A DNA stretch of 64,000 nucleotides, taken from assembly GCF_900104655.1 (NCBI RefSeq), contig NZ_FNWD01000002.1:1968246-2032245 (forward strand), in the 5' to 3' direction. This stretch comes from Millionella massiliensis. Lineage in GTDB: Bacteria > Bacteroidota > Bacteroidia > Bacteroidales > Rikenellaceae. The position numbers and the translations under genes were made by a program. This document shows positions 28,904-37,066 of the stretch, piece by piece (the first letter of the stretch is position 1; every line of letters begins with the position of its first letter). The notes beneath the pieces were generated by a model, which saw nothing but the letters and a program-made list of their open reading frames with translations, was not told where the DNA came from and ran no database searches.

Positions 28904-31065
28904 GCCATATCTATCGTATTAGTTTCGGCGCTGATGGAGTAGGGTTGGGTGGCAGTGGTCCATTCCGCTTCCATGGGGTAGTAGTCTGCCGGAGGCTGCT
29001 CGCCTCGGTTCATCGCGTCGAAAAAGGTTTTCCAGCGGGGGTAGTAAAAGTCGCGTAACATCCCGCCCCATTCGCGGTGGGCGTAGTCGTGCAGGCCGCC
29101 GACGTTGGCGGCATGACGGTTGCCCCACGTGGTCAGCAGGGTACGGGCGTTCCAGCGGTAGTAGTCCTGTTCGTCGGGGTAGTAGCCCCAGTGCATGGCG
29201 GCTTCGATCCACGGGCCGACCATGAATTCGGTCCGGGAATTGAGCAGGCTGTCCTGCAGCAGGATCAATCCCAGAAAATCGTCGGACAGCTTCTTGAATT
29301 GCGGTCTGTCGTTTTTGTCGTAGGCGGCTTCGATCTGCTTGAGCAGTACGTTGGCCTTATCGGCTACGGCCTGCCGGGCGATGTCGGTCAGGTCGTATTC
29401 GAAGTTGTTGCAGCCGCGGAATCGGTCGGCCACTTCGAGCATCAGCCCCAGAGCACGTTGGGTCTCTTTGGCGTCGTAGTACATTTTGGCGGTGCCCCAG
29501 GTCGATGTGTTGTCCACTCGCAGGGCGGGGCGGGCGCACAGCACCGATTCGGTGGTCCCTTCCTGAACGCTGGTGTAGGGCGGATCGTAGACGGAGTTGG
29601 CGAGGATTTTCCAGGCGTCGACCACCTGGGGAAGGGTGTGTCCGTAGCGGGCGAGGACGTATTTTTCGAGCCACTCCATGCGGTCGAACTTTTCGGGCCG
29701 CCAGGGGAGCTCGTAGAGCAGTTCGAACATCACGGGGTTGTTCTCGATGCCTTCGGGGGTGGTGCCGACGCCCTGCATGAAACGGGCCAGGGGGTTGTCG
29801 GCGGCTTTCATCTCTTTGGCCATGTAGTAGCCGTCGATCACGCGCTGCATCTTGCCGAACATGCCGACGTTGCCGCCGAAGTTCAGGAGCATGCAGTAGA
29901 CCCAGTCGTGACGGCCGTATCCGTTTTCACGCCGCCAGGGCGATTGGGGGTCGCCCCACATGGGACGGGATTCGCTGAAGAGGTCGAGGATCAGCACGTC
30001 GCCGCCGGGCAGGTCCTGGATCATCTCGGGGTGGGGGCAGCTTTGCCAGGCTTGTGCCACCCACACGGCAGCGGGATTGGCGCGTTTCATGGCGCTGTAG
30101 ATGGCTTCGCCGGCGCGGGGCAGGTCGACGCCGGCGGTCGAACCGCCTTCGTGGAAGGGGTCGATGGCAAAGTATCGGGCGTCGTCGCCGTAGAGGGCTT
30201 TGAGGTTCTTATAGTAGATGTCGGCGATCTTGGGGAACATCGGATCGGTGGGTTGCAGGAAGGCGGGACGCTGGTAGCCGCACCACAGACCGGGATTCTG
30301 GATCTGAGTGAGTCCCAACTGGCGCCACATGGTGCTGTCGTTGGGGATCATGCCGGCATATCCGGCAAAGACGGGTTGGATGCCCCATTCGCGGTAGCGT
30401 TCGACGATCTTCTGTTCGAGTTCGGTCTGTTTTTCGTACCAGCTTTGGGGGTTGGGGCCTCCCCACGCTTCGAGGTTGTTCATCAGCCACCAGGCCTGAT
30501 GGGCGGGGCCGGCGATGAAGCGGTCGATCTGTTCCTGGTTGAATCCGAGTTCCTGCAGGGTGTTGCGCCATACGGTGGCGGTGCCGGTCAGCGACAGGGG
30601 CAGGGTGATGCCGTGCAGGGCCATCCAGTCGATCTCCTGTTCCCACCGTTTCCAGTCCCAGAAGGCGGTGGAGTAGGAGAAGGTACAGTAGTTCATGTAG
30701 TACCGTACCAACATGTCGGTCGAGTGGCGTTCGGGCTGCTTGGGTTTGGGCAGTCGGACGTTGCTCAGCCGGGGGTGGGGGTTGTTCCACGAAATCTGAA
30801 TGCCGGCGTAGTATTTCAGGTACCAGTTGAGGCCCACGGCAATCGAGAGGTAGTTGTTGCCGCGGATCAGGACTTTGCCGCGTTTGGTGTCGAGTTCAAA
30901 GAAATCTTCGGGTGACTGTTGGTCGGTGAGTTCGAAGATGAAACGGGAGCTCTGGCCGGGTTGGATGCGATCGACGAGGGCTGCAACGGGGTTGTCCGCC
31001 TTGGCGTGGGCGGACAGCGGCAGGCCGATGAGGAGCATAAACAGTAGGGTGAGCAGTCGTCGCAT
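28870..31065 (-). CDS. Alpha-N-acetylglucosaminidase, GH89
   Basis: Hydrolyses terminal alpha-linked GlcNAc, as on heparan sulfate or gastric-type mucin. 731 residues with a signal peptide (MRRLLTLLFMLLIGLPLSAHA). Seen: the small N-terminal domain (about 24-110), then the barrel with LVRYYMNYCTFSYSTAFWDW, EIDWMALHGITLPLSLTG, PNPQSWYEKQ, the catalytic E306 in DPFHEGG and E438 in GTTPEGI (spacing 132, matching human NAGLU), and the all-helical C-terminal domain. Preceded 39 bases upstream by an SRPBCC gene and overlapping tatD, so in an operon. Confidence 0.95.
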   Translation of the reverse strand: MRRLLTLLFMLLIGLPLSAHAKADNPVAALVDRIQPGQSSRFIFELTDQQSPEDFFELDTKRGKVLIRGNNYLSIAVGLNWYLKYYAGIQISWNNPHPRLSNVRLPKPKQPERHSTDMLVRYYMNYCTFSYSTAFWDWKRWEQEIDWMALHGITLPLSLTGTATVWRNTLQELGFNQEQIDRFIAGPAHQAWWLMNNLEAWGGPNPQSWYEKQTELEQKIVERYREWGIQPVFAGYAGMIPNDSTMWRQLGLTQIQNPGLWCGYQRPAFLQPTDPMFPKIADIYYKNLKALYGDDARYFAIDPFHEGGSTAGVDLPRAGEAIYSAMKRANPAAVWVAQAWQSCPHPEMIQDLPGGDVLILDLFSESRPMWGDPQSPWRRENGYGRHDWVYCMLLNFGGNVGMFGKMQRVIDGYYMAKEMKAADNPLARFMQGVGTTPEGIENNPVMFELLYELPWRPEKFDRMEWLEKYVLARYGHTLPQVVDAWKILANSVYDPPYTSVQEGTTESVLCARPALRVDNTSTWGTAKMYYDAKETQRALGLMLEVADRFRGCNNFEYDLTDIARQAVADKANVLLKQIEAAYDKNDRPQFKKLSDDFLGLILLQDSLLNSRTEFMVGPWIEAAMHWGYYPDEQDYYRWNARTLLTTWGNRHAANVGGLHDYAHREWGGMLRDFYYPRWKTFFDAMNRGEQPPADYYPMEAEWTTATQPYSISAETNTIDMAWKVYNRLLTL

Positions 31066-31104
31066 GGGGTAGGGGGCGTTTGGAAATGAAAACAGGTTGG
31101 GGGG

Positions 31105-31536
31105 TTAAATATGTGCGTTGTTGAATGCGTAGGCGATTTGTTGGGCGATGTTGTCGACGGCGTTCTGCATCTTGTCGCCGACCATCATTTTCAGCATGGG
31201 GTTGAGCTCGATGTCGAGCACGATGCGCATGTGGGTATTGGGGCGGACGGCACCGTCGGGGGTCGTATCTTTCATCTGTGCCCAAAAGGTGAAGGGGATG
31301 GGCAGGCCGCCGGCAGCGGTGTCGGGGCACACCTTGATGAGTTTGTTGGGTTGGCGTTCGGCCATCTTCAGGCCTACGGTAAAGCCTTTGGCACGGAATT
31401 TACAGGTCTCTTCGGTGGCTTCCCAGCCGTCGACCTTGTCGGCGAGAATGGGGGTGAAGTTCTCGAAGCTGGAGAGAACGCGGAAAATCATCTCGTCGGG
31501 ACGTGCGATTTGCACTTGTTTGCTGGTGTATCTCAT
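31105..31536 (-). CDS. SRPBCC-fold protein
   Basis: 143 residues, cytosolic, START/polyketide-cyclase-like fold. The ATG at 31536 gives MRYTSKQVQIARPDEMIFRV; then VDGWEATEETCKFRAKGFTVGL, LPIPFTFWAQMKD and the long C-terminal helix LKMMVGDKMQNAVDNIAQQI that closes the hydrophobic pocket. Common in Bacteroidetes as a single-domain protein of unknown ligand. First gene of the operon SRPBCC, GH89, tatD, PH-domain. Confidence 0.86.
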   Translation of the reverse strand: MRYTSKQVQIARPDEMIFRVLSSFENFTPILADKVDGWEATEETCKFRAKGFTVGLKMAERQPNKLIKVCPDTAAGGLPIPFTFWAQMKDTTPDGAVRPNTHMRIVLDIELNPMLKMMVGDKMQNAVDNIAQQIAYAFNNAHI

Positions 31537-31846
31537 GCAGTTTTTTAAGGGTTTCTGTATCTTGTGTCTGGTCTGTCCGGCTCCGGGCGGATCGGCGCTG
31601 TTCGTTGTCCGGTGGGGACGATCCTTTGTCCTCGGGGGAGCGGCGTGCTGTCTGTGGGGAAGCGTAGACCCCAATTGCCGGAGAATGAACGATCGGACTG
31701 CGGGTTATATTTTCCCAGGGCTGGTGTTTCCCCCTTTCGGGTTTGCCATTAAGGCCGGTACGGGAGCGTCTTCTTCCAAAAATGTCGGCTGTGCTGACGG
31801 AAGTTTCGGCAGATGGAACCGCGCGAAGTGAGGCCGAAAGGCGGGT

Positions 31847-31991
31847 GTTTGTGGAGCCTGTGGATCCGGCCTCGTGTCTGCGATGCCTGAGGTTACGGTC
31901 TTGCGTTTGCGGTGTCTGTGAATCCGGTCGCGCGTTTGTGAAACTTGTGGATCCGATTCCTCGTTTGCAATGCTTGCGGCTTCGGTCTCGG
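31847..31991. repeat. Five imperfect 29-bp tandem repeats
   Basis: Exact 29-base periods start at 31847, 31876, 31905, 31934 and 31963. Each begins G[T/C][T/C]TG and has the middle TG-rich block and GGATCCGG-like core with drift (GGATCCGG, GGTTACGG, GAATCCGG, GGATCCGA, GGCTTCGG). No spacers. The block is in the 464-base gap between pyrE and the SRPBCC gene; the rest of that gap holds nothing recognised. Confidence 0.75.
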
Positions 31992-32000
31992 CCCCGGGGG

Positions 32001-32630
32001 TTATCGGTTCCAGGTGTCCGGAGATTTGCGCCACTCGCGCAGGGTCTCCATCTCTTCGGGCTTGATGTAGTTCTGTTCGGCTGCCAGCTCGATCAGGGTG
32101 TTGTAGTTCGAGAGGGTCTCCAGTTCGACGCCCGCTTTCTCAAAGTTGGCCGTTGCCGTCGGGAAACCGTAGGTGAATATGGCAACCATGCCCAACACTT
32201 CGCATCCGGCGTTGCGCAACGCTTCGACTGCTTTGAGCGAGCTGCCGCCGGTGGAGATCAGGTCTTCGACCACGACCACTTTGGCGCCGGGTTCGTAGTA
32301 TCCCTCCACCTGGTTGGCCATACCGTGGTCTTTAGGTGCAGAGCGTACGTAGATGAAGGGTTTGCCGAGCTCTTCGGCGGTCAGCACGCCGCAGGCAATG
32401 GCGCCGGTGGCTACGCCGGCGATGATGTCGGCCTGGGGGTACTTCTCGGCGATGATCCGGGCGAATGCCTGATAGATCTCTTTGCGTGCGGCGGGGTAGG
32501 AGAGGGTCTTGCGGTTGTCGCAGTAGATCGGTGAGTGCCACCCGCTGGCCCAGGTGAAAGGATTTGCAGGGCTGAGTTTTATTGCCTTAATTTGCAGCAA
32601 TGTTTGTGCAATCTTTTTGCCGGTTTCCAT
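32001..32630 (-). CDS. pyrE: Orotate phosphoribosyltransferase
   Basis: Fifth step of UMP synthesis: orotate plus PRPP to OMP. 209 residues, usual size. Seen: the substrate region SPANPFTWASGWHSPIYCD, ADIIAGVATGAIACG, and the PRPP loop VVVEDLISTGGSS. Family N-terminus (KAIKLSPANP) confirms the start at 32630. That start codon abuts the ATG of the divergent Nudix gene with no base in between. Confidence 0.96.
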   Translation of the reverse strand: METGKKIAQTLLQIKAIKLSPANPFTWASGWHSPIYCDNRKTLSYPAARKEIYQAFARIIAEKYPQADIIAGVATGAIACGVLTAEELGKPFIYVRSAPKDHGMANQVEGYYEPGAKVVVVEDLISTGGSSLKAVEALRNAGCEVLGMVAIFTYGFPTATANFEKAGVELETLSNYNTLIELAAEQNYIKPEEMETLREWRKSPDTWNR

Positions 32631-33278
32631 ATGAAAAAAGTCTATTATTTAGATAACGTGGTCGCGTTCGGCACTCCGGTGGAGTGCGCCGCCCTGTCGG
32701 CATCGGCCGATGCTTCGTGGCTCGTGATCGATACCGGTGCGTTGGGCGCCGAGGCTGGTAACATGCTCGGATTAACAAATTTGCAGAGAATTTTCGAGAC
32801 TGCCAAATCCGTGGCTTTCGTTTCGCCCACCGACGAGGAATCTGAACGTCTTTTTGCCGAATTCGGGGCCCAATTCGTCCCGATCGAAGCGGGGGGCGGA
32901 CTGGTCAAGGCTCCGCGCGGCGAGGTGCTGATGATCTACCGCAACGGCCGTTGGGACCTGCCCAAAGGCAAACTGGAACCCGGCGAACAGATCGCCGAGT
33001 GTGCCGTCCGGGAGGTCGAAGAGGAGTGCGGAATCACCGGACTTCAGCTCGGGAAACTCCTGACGCGCACCTATCATCTCTATGAGCTGCACGGCAAGTG
33101 GATTCTGAAACGGACGTCGTGGTACGCCATGACGAATGACGGAGCGGGCGAACTGACGCCTCAGATCGAGGAGGGGATTACCGATATCCGTTGGATCGCT
33201 CCGGACAATATCCATTTCTATGTGGAAAATACCTACGCTACGATTCGCGAGGTATTTGCCGCTGCGGCGAAACATTAG
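32631..33278 (+). CDS. Nudix hydrolase
   Basis: 215 residues. Seen: an N-terminal domain of about 95 residues (MKKVYYLDNVVAFGTP, SPTDEESERLFAEFG) and then the Nudix box GKLEPGEQIAECAVREVEEE with the EE residues after EV, in WDLPKGKLEPG context. Substrate is unknown; the two-domain form is shared by Bacteroidetes Nudix proteins. The chosen ATG (32631) lies directly against the pyrE start on the other strand; the first 96 bases of open frame upstream are antisense to pyrE. The next in-frame ATG would remove 44 residues that look genuine. Terminator at 33439-33480. Confidence 0.9.
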   Translation: MKKVYYLDNVVAFGTPVECAALSASADASWLVIDTGALGAEAGNMLGLTNLQRIFETAKSVAFVSPTDEESERLFAEFGAQFVPIEAGGGLVKAPRGEVLMIYRNGRWDLPKGKLEPGEQIAECAVREVEEECGITGLQLGKLLTRTYHLYELHGKWILKRTSWYAMTNDGAGELTPQIEEGITDIRWIAPDNIHFYVENTYATIREVFAAAAKH

Positions 33279-33438
33279 GAGTGGCCGTGAATGATGCTGG
33301 CGGCGGCTTGCGGTGCAAGGCGTTGCGTTGACGTGTGTGCGGCTGCGAGGCGTATTGGCAAGGTAAAGCGGGATGGCCGTGGTGGTGAGGGTATGTGGCG
33401 GGTGATTGGCAGGGATGCCGCTTCGAAATGATATGAAA

Positions 33439-33480
33439 CAGGGCGTTCGGTATGTCAAAATACCGGACGCCCTGCTTTTT
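33439..33480 (+). terminator. Terminator after the Nudix gene
   Basis: CAGGGCGTTCGGTAT (33439-33453) pairs with ATACCGGACGCCCTG (33460-33474), followed by CTTTTT. Confidence 0.88.
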
Positions 33481-33509
33481 GTCTCTCTTATTCGATAGAT
33501 CAGTAAAAA

Positions 33510-33544
33510 CAAGGGGTCGGTATGATCGTCATACCGACCCTTTG
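33510..33544. terminator. Second hairpin between convergent genes
   Basis: CAAGGGGTCGGTATGA pairs with TCATACCGACCCTTTG with one wobble pair, A run before and T/G tail after. It can act as leftward terminator for kbl. The remaining gap to 33738 is G+C-rich with nothing recognised. Confidence 0.75.
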
Positions 33545-33738
33545 TTGTGTACATGTTCGTTGTGTAGTCTTCCGGGCCGTTGAGGTTCGGCACGCCGAGT
33601 GGTGTAGTGCGGTGACCTGGCGCGAGGTGTCCCGAAGCGAACCGGACTCGTTGGGAGTGCATCGGTGCTGCTCGGAATGGCGGGGGCCAACGCGGATCGC
33701 TCGGGCGGCGCGGAGCGGCCGGAGAAGAGAAGGCTGGG

Positions 33739-34929
33739 CTATTTCAGTACGCCGAGCTCTTTGCCCACTTTCGTGAAGGCGGCTACGCAGCGGTCGAGGT
33801 GTTCGCGTTCGTGACCGGCGGAAACCTGTACGCGGATACGGGCCTGATCCTTCGGAACAACCGGATAGTAGAAGCCGGTGACATAGATTCCTTCGTCGAG
33901 CAGTTTGGCGGCGAAGTCCTGCGACAGTTTGGCGTCGTAGAGCATCACGGCGCAGATGGCCGACTGGGTGGGTTTGATGTCGAACCCGGCAGCCATCATC
34001 TTGTCGCGAAAGTAGGTGACGTTTTCGGCCAGTTTGGTGTGCAGGTCGTCGCTTTCGGCCAGCATCTTGAAGAGTTCGATACCGGCGCCGACCACTGCCG
34101 GCGGCAGCGAGTTGGAGAAGAGGTAGGGGCGTGACCGCTGACGCAGCATGTCGATGATCTCCTTGCGACCGGTGGTGAAGCCGCCGACGGCACCGCCGAA
34201 GGCTTTGCCCAGCGTACCGGTGATGATGTCGACGCGTCCGCGGACGTCGAAGAGTTCGGTGACGCCGCGACCCGTTTTGCCGACCACGCCGGCTGAGTGG
34301 CATTCGTCCACCATCACGAGGGCTTCGTATTTTTCGGCCAGTTCGCAGATCTTGTCCATCGGGGCCACGTTGCCGTCCATCGAGAAGACGCCGTCCGTGA
34401 CGATGATGCGGAAGCGTTGGGCCTGGGCCAGTTTCAGCTGGTTTTCAAGGTCGGCCATGTCGGCGTTGGCGTAGCGGTAGCGTTTGGCCTTGCAGAGACG
34501 CACCCCGTCGATGATCGAGGCGTGGTTGAGCGAGTCGGAGATGATGGCGTCCTCTTCGCTGAGGATCGGTTCGAACACACCGCCGTTGGCGTCGAAGCAG
34601 GCGGCGTAGAGAATCGTCTCTTCGGTGCCGAAGTAGTCCGAGATGGCTTTTTCGAGCTCTTTGTGGATGTCCTGCGTACCGCAGATGAAGCGTACCGACG
34701 ACATGCCGTAGCCGTGCGTGTCCATGGCCCGCTTGGCGGCTTCGATCAGTCGGGGGTTGTTCGAGAGACCTAGGTAGTTGTTGGCACAAAAGTTGAGTAC
34801 CTGTTTATTGCCGGTTACTGTAATTTCTGCCTGCTGACTGCCGGTGATGATCCGTTCCTTTTTGTAAAGGCCGGCGGCCTCGATGGCGGCCAGTTCGTCC
34901 GTCAGATATTGTTTAACTTTGCCGTACAT
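33739..34929 (-). CDS. kbl: Glycine C-acetyltransferase (2-amino-3-ketobutyrate CoA ligase)
   Basis: PLP enzyme that cleaves 2-amino-3-ketobutyrate with CoA to glycine and acetyl-CoA in threonine breakdown. 396 residues, usual size. Seen: NFCANNYLGLSNNPRLIEAA, FICGTQDIHKELE, YAACFDANGG, VMVDECHSAGVVG, and the PLP lysine K242 in TGTLGKAFGGAVGG. The start at 34929 (MYGKVKQYLTDEL) fits the family and lies 24 bases after the -7 box. The usual partner, threonine dehydrogenase, is not adjacent. Could be the related AONS/BioF-type enzyme, but Kbl is the better fit. Confidence 0.93.
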   Translation of the reverse strand: MYGKVKQYLTDELAAIEAAGLYKKERIITGSQQAEITVTGNKQVLNFCANNYLGLSNNPRLIEAAKRAMDTHGYGMSSVRFICGTQDIHKELEKAISDYFGTEETILYAACFDANGGVFEPILSEEDAIISDSLNHASIIDGVRLCKAKRYRYANADMADLENQLKLAQAQRFRIIVTDGVFSMDGNVAPMDKICELAEKYEALVMVDECHSAGVVGKTGRGVTELFDVRGRVDIITGTLGKAFGGAVGGFTTGRKEIIDMLRQRSRPYLFSNSLPPAVVGAGIELFKMLAESDDLHTKLAENVTYFRDKMMAAGFDIKPTQSAICAVMLYDAKLSQDFAAKLLDEGIYVTGFYYPVVPKDQARIRVQVSAGHEREHLDRCVAAFTKVGKELGVLK

Positions 34930-34952
34930 AGCATTTGTGAGTTTAGTTTCCG

Positions 34953-34983
34953 CAAAGTTATTCTTTTGGCGGAAGAAAAGCAA
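34953..34983 (-). promoter_or_regulatory. kbl promoter
   Basis: Minus-strand TAACTTTG (complement of 34953-34960) with TTG (complement of 34981-34983) at a 20-base spacing. Confidence 0.65.
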
Positions 34984-35095
34984 TGCCCGTTTCCCTGCTT
35001 TGTTTCCGGTGGGTGCGGCTGGGTTTTCGACGGGTCTGTGAGGGAATCTGGCGGAGCGGTTGTGGCTACGAATAATTCGGAGAAAGAATGAAAAA

Positions 35096-35128
35096 TTTGG
35101 ATTGTTTCTGTCGAAGTGTTTAAATTTG
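35096..35128 (+). promoter_or_regulatory. Possible promoter of the TetR pair
   Basis: TTTG at 35096-35099, 21 bases, TAAATTTG at 35121-35128; about 138 bases of leader before the first TetR start. The 336-base kbl-TetR gap (34930-35265) otherwise holds only the divergent kbl promoter. Confidence 0.45.
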
Positions 35129-35265
35129 TGCCCTTTTCGTAGAAGATGTGCAATATTACAGCATTTTGACACGTTTTAATAGAGTAGTTGTAGAACTTTC
35201 GAAACAAAACTGGTTTTGGCCAGCCTGCAAATAAAAAATTACGATTTAAGCATACGAATATCAAG

Positions 35266-36066
35266 ATGAGCTCACAGGTGAAAACAGAAAAGCAAGAGCC
35301 GCGCGAAACCGTTCAGCAGACTCCTCCCAAGCGGCGGCCCGGGCGTCCGCGCAAGACCGACAAACCGGTGGTGGCCGGCCCGCGGGGCGTGAAATCCGAA
35401 GCTGCGAAATTGAGCCGTCTGGCGGCCAAACGTGCCGGCACCTCCACGCGTGAACTGATTATTGCCAGTGCCAACCAAATCATCAACCGTACCGGCGTGG
35501 TCGATTTCCGGATCGAGACGCTGGCACAGACCCTTTCGCTCAGCCCCGGCAATATCACCTATCACTTCCCCAAGAAGGAGGATATCATTACCGCAATCTG
35601 GGAAGAGTATATCTCGGTGATGCGTGACACCACCGAAGAGATGCTCACGCCGCTGCTCGACATCAAGCAGCTTTTCCTCTATTTCCGCACGGCTGCCGCC
35701 AAGGCCGTGTCGTATGTCGGTGTTATCTGCTACTACTACGGCGACATGGGTGCGCTGCGTCGCGAGAACGCCGCATTCCGCAAGGAAATCGAACTCAGTC
35801 GCGAAAAAATCTTCGCCAGCTACGACACACTGGCCCGGAACGGTTACATGAAACCGATTGAGGACTCCGAGTTGCGCGAGCTGACCTTCAACTCGCAGGT
35901 GACCATGCTGCGCTGGTGGCTCAACCATGCCCTCACGAAGGTCGACGAGCAGAACCTCACGTCGCAGATCGACCGTTACGTAGGTCTTTCGCTGTTGCAG
36001 TTGTTGCCCTATCTGACCGAAGAGGGTAAGCGACAGTTCGCCAGTATCATTAACCTGATAAAATAA
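35266..36066 (+). CDS. TetR-family regulator with N-terminal AT-hook-like segment
   Basis: 266 residues. Residues 1-60 are basic and Pro-rich and include KRRPGRPRKTDKP, an AT-hook core (RGRP type), then the TetR helix-turn-helix at about 65-110: TRELIIASANQIINRTG, VDFRIETLAQTLSLSPGN and ITYHFPKKEDI. The C-terminal 150 residues are helical ligand/dimer domain. The AT-hook would add minor-groove contacts. A shorter paralogue follows seven bases later. Regulated genes are unknown; tandem pairs often act together or compete. Confidence 0.88.
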   Translation: MSSQVKTEKQEPRETVQQTPPKRRPGRPRKTDKPVVAGPRGVKSEAAKLSRLAAKRAGTSTRELIIASANQIINRTGVVDFRIETLAQTLSLSPGNITYHFPKKEDIITAIWEEYISVMRDTTEEMLTPLLDIKQLFLYFRTAAAKAVSYVGVICYYYGDMGALRRENAAFRKEIELSREKIFASYDTLARNGYMKPIEDSELRELTFNSQVTMLRWWLNHALTKVDEQNLTSQIDRYVGLSLLQLLPYLTEEGKRQFASIINLIK

Positions 36067-36072
36067 TCGACG

Positions 36073-36789
36073 ATGCCCGATAAAATCAAAACTGCCAGAA
36101 AAAAAGCGGGAGCTTCCGACGTGCAGCCCGAAGAACCCTCGACCCGCGAGCAGATCCTCCGCCGGTCGCTGGAACTCATCAACGAACGCGGAATGGTCGA
36201 TTTCCGTATCGATACCCTCGCCTCGTCGCTCGGCCTCAGCCCCGGCAATATCACCTACCACTTCTCGCGCAAGGAGGATATCTGTGTGGCACTCTGGGAA
36301 CAGTACCTCGAAGAGTACGGACAGGTCGTGCGGTCGCTGACCACGCTGCTTGACATGAAGCAGCTCTATCTGCTCAACCGCATCAATATCTATCTGAATT
36401 ACAAATATCGCGGCGTGGTGATGTTCCGCAGTGCCGACCTTGGTGCCATGACGCGTGACATTCAGGCCGGACGCGAAAACGAAAGCGAACATTTTGCCAT
36501 CTCGCGCCGTGTCATGTCGCTGCTGAAGCAGAACGGTTACCTGGAGCCCGGCATCTCTGACGAGGTGATCGAAGGAACGCACGTGTACCACTATGTGATG
36601 ATGCGCTGGTGCGTTAACTTTGCTTTTCAGGCCTACGCTCCCGAAGAGGTCGAGTCGAAGCTCGACTACCTGGCCCTTCTGTCGCTTCATGCCCTCTATC
36701 CGTCGTTGAGCCAGAAAGGGCGTGATGAGTTTGCGCAGATCATGACGATTGTCAACTCCGGCAACCTGAGCGGAGATCAGTCGGCCTAA
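36073..36789 (+). CDS. TetR-family regulator, paralogue of the preceding gene
   Basis: 238 residues. HTH at about 25-70: REQILRRSLELINERGMVDF, then RIDTLASSLGLSPGNITYHF, nearly the same as its neighbour (VDFRI.TLA..L.LSPGNITYHF.KEDI). It has only a weakly basic start (KIKTARKKAG), no AT-hook. The C-terminal half is helical. The start is 6 bases after the preceding stop, so the two are cotranscribed. A G+C-rich hairpin at 36833-36867 follows. Confidence 0.9.
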   Translation: MPDKIKTARKKAGASDVQPEEPSTREQILRRSLELINERGMVDFRIDTLASSLGLSPGNITYHFSRKEDICVALWEQYLEEYGQVVRSLTTLLDMKQLYLLNRINIYLNYKYRGVVMFRSADLGAMTRDIQAGRENESEHFAISRRVMSLLKQNGYLEPGISDEVIEGTHVYHYVMMRWCVNFAFQAYAPEEVESKLDYLALLSLHALYPSLSQKGRDEFAQIMTIVNSGNLSGDQSA

Positions 36790-36832
36790 GTTCTGGTTGG
36801 GAGATCGACGTCCTCCGGATGACTGTATATCA

Positions 36833-36867
36833 AACGCCCCGCGATCCGTACTCGACCGCGGGGCGTT
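36833..36867 (+). terminator. Hairpin after the TetR pair
   Basis: AACGCCCCGCG (36833-36843) pairs with CGCGGGGCGTT (36857-36867). No T run follows, so it may be a weak terminator. Confidence 0.55.
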
Positions 36868-36929
36868 CATTCGCTGATAAATAGGGAAACGAAAATAATA
36901 TAAGTAGAATAGGTATTCCTGATATATTC

Positions 36930-36957
36930 TTGTATAGTCGGAGAATGCCTATCTTTG
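36930..36957 (+). promoter_or_regulatory. Possible promoter of the HTH repressor gene
   Basis: TATCTTTG at 36950-36957 with TTG at 36930-36932 (17-base spacing, short). The operator-like palindromes lie downstream, between this box and the gene. Confidence 0.5.
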
Positions 36958-37010
36958 CCGTAAGGGCGATGTGAGCCGTAATAGCATCATCCGACGCAAG
37001 AATACTAAGT

Positions 37011-37051
37011 TTGTATTGCAAAAATACAATTTTATATTGTAACAAACAATA
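37011..37051. promoter_or_regulatory. Two palindromic operator-like sites
   Basis: Site 1: TTGTATT, five bases, AATACAA at 37011-37029. Site 2: TATTGT, five bases, ACAATA at 37035-37051. They share the TATT/AATA arms, have equal spacers and lie 16-56 bases before the start codon of an HTH protein, as expected for autorepression of a phage-type repressor. Confidence 0.6.
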
Positions 37052-37066
37052 CCTCCGACGCAAAAA

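Noticed and set aside
29077..30915. Plus-strand open frame of about 610 codons opposite GH89
   Set aside because: Val/Gly/His-rich antisense text; GH89 is certain with both catalytic Glu.
31847..31991. CRISPR array with 29-bp repeats
   Set aside because: The 29-bp units follow directly on each other with no spacers, and they vary too much.
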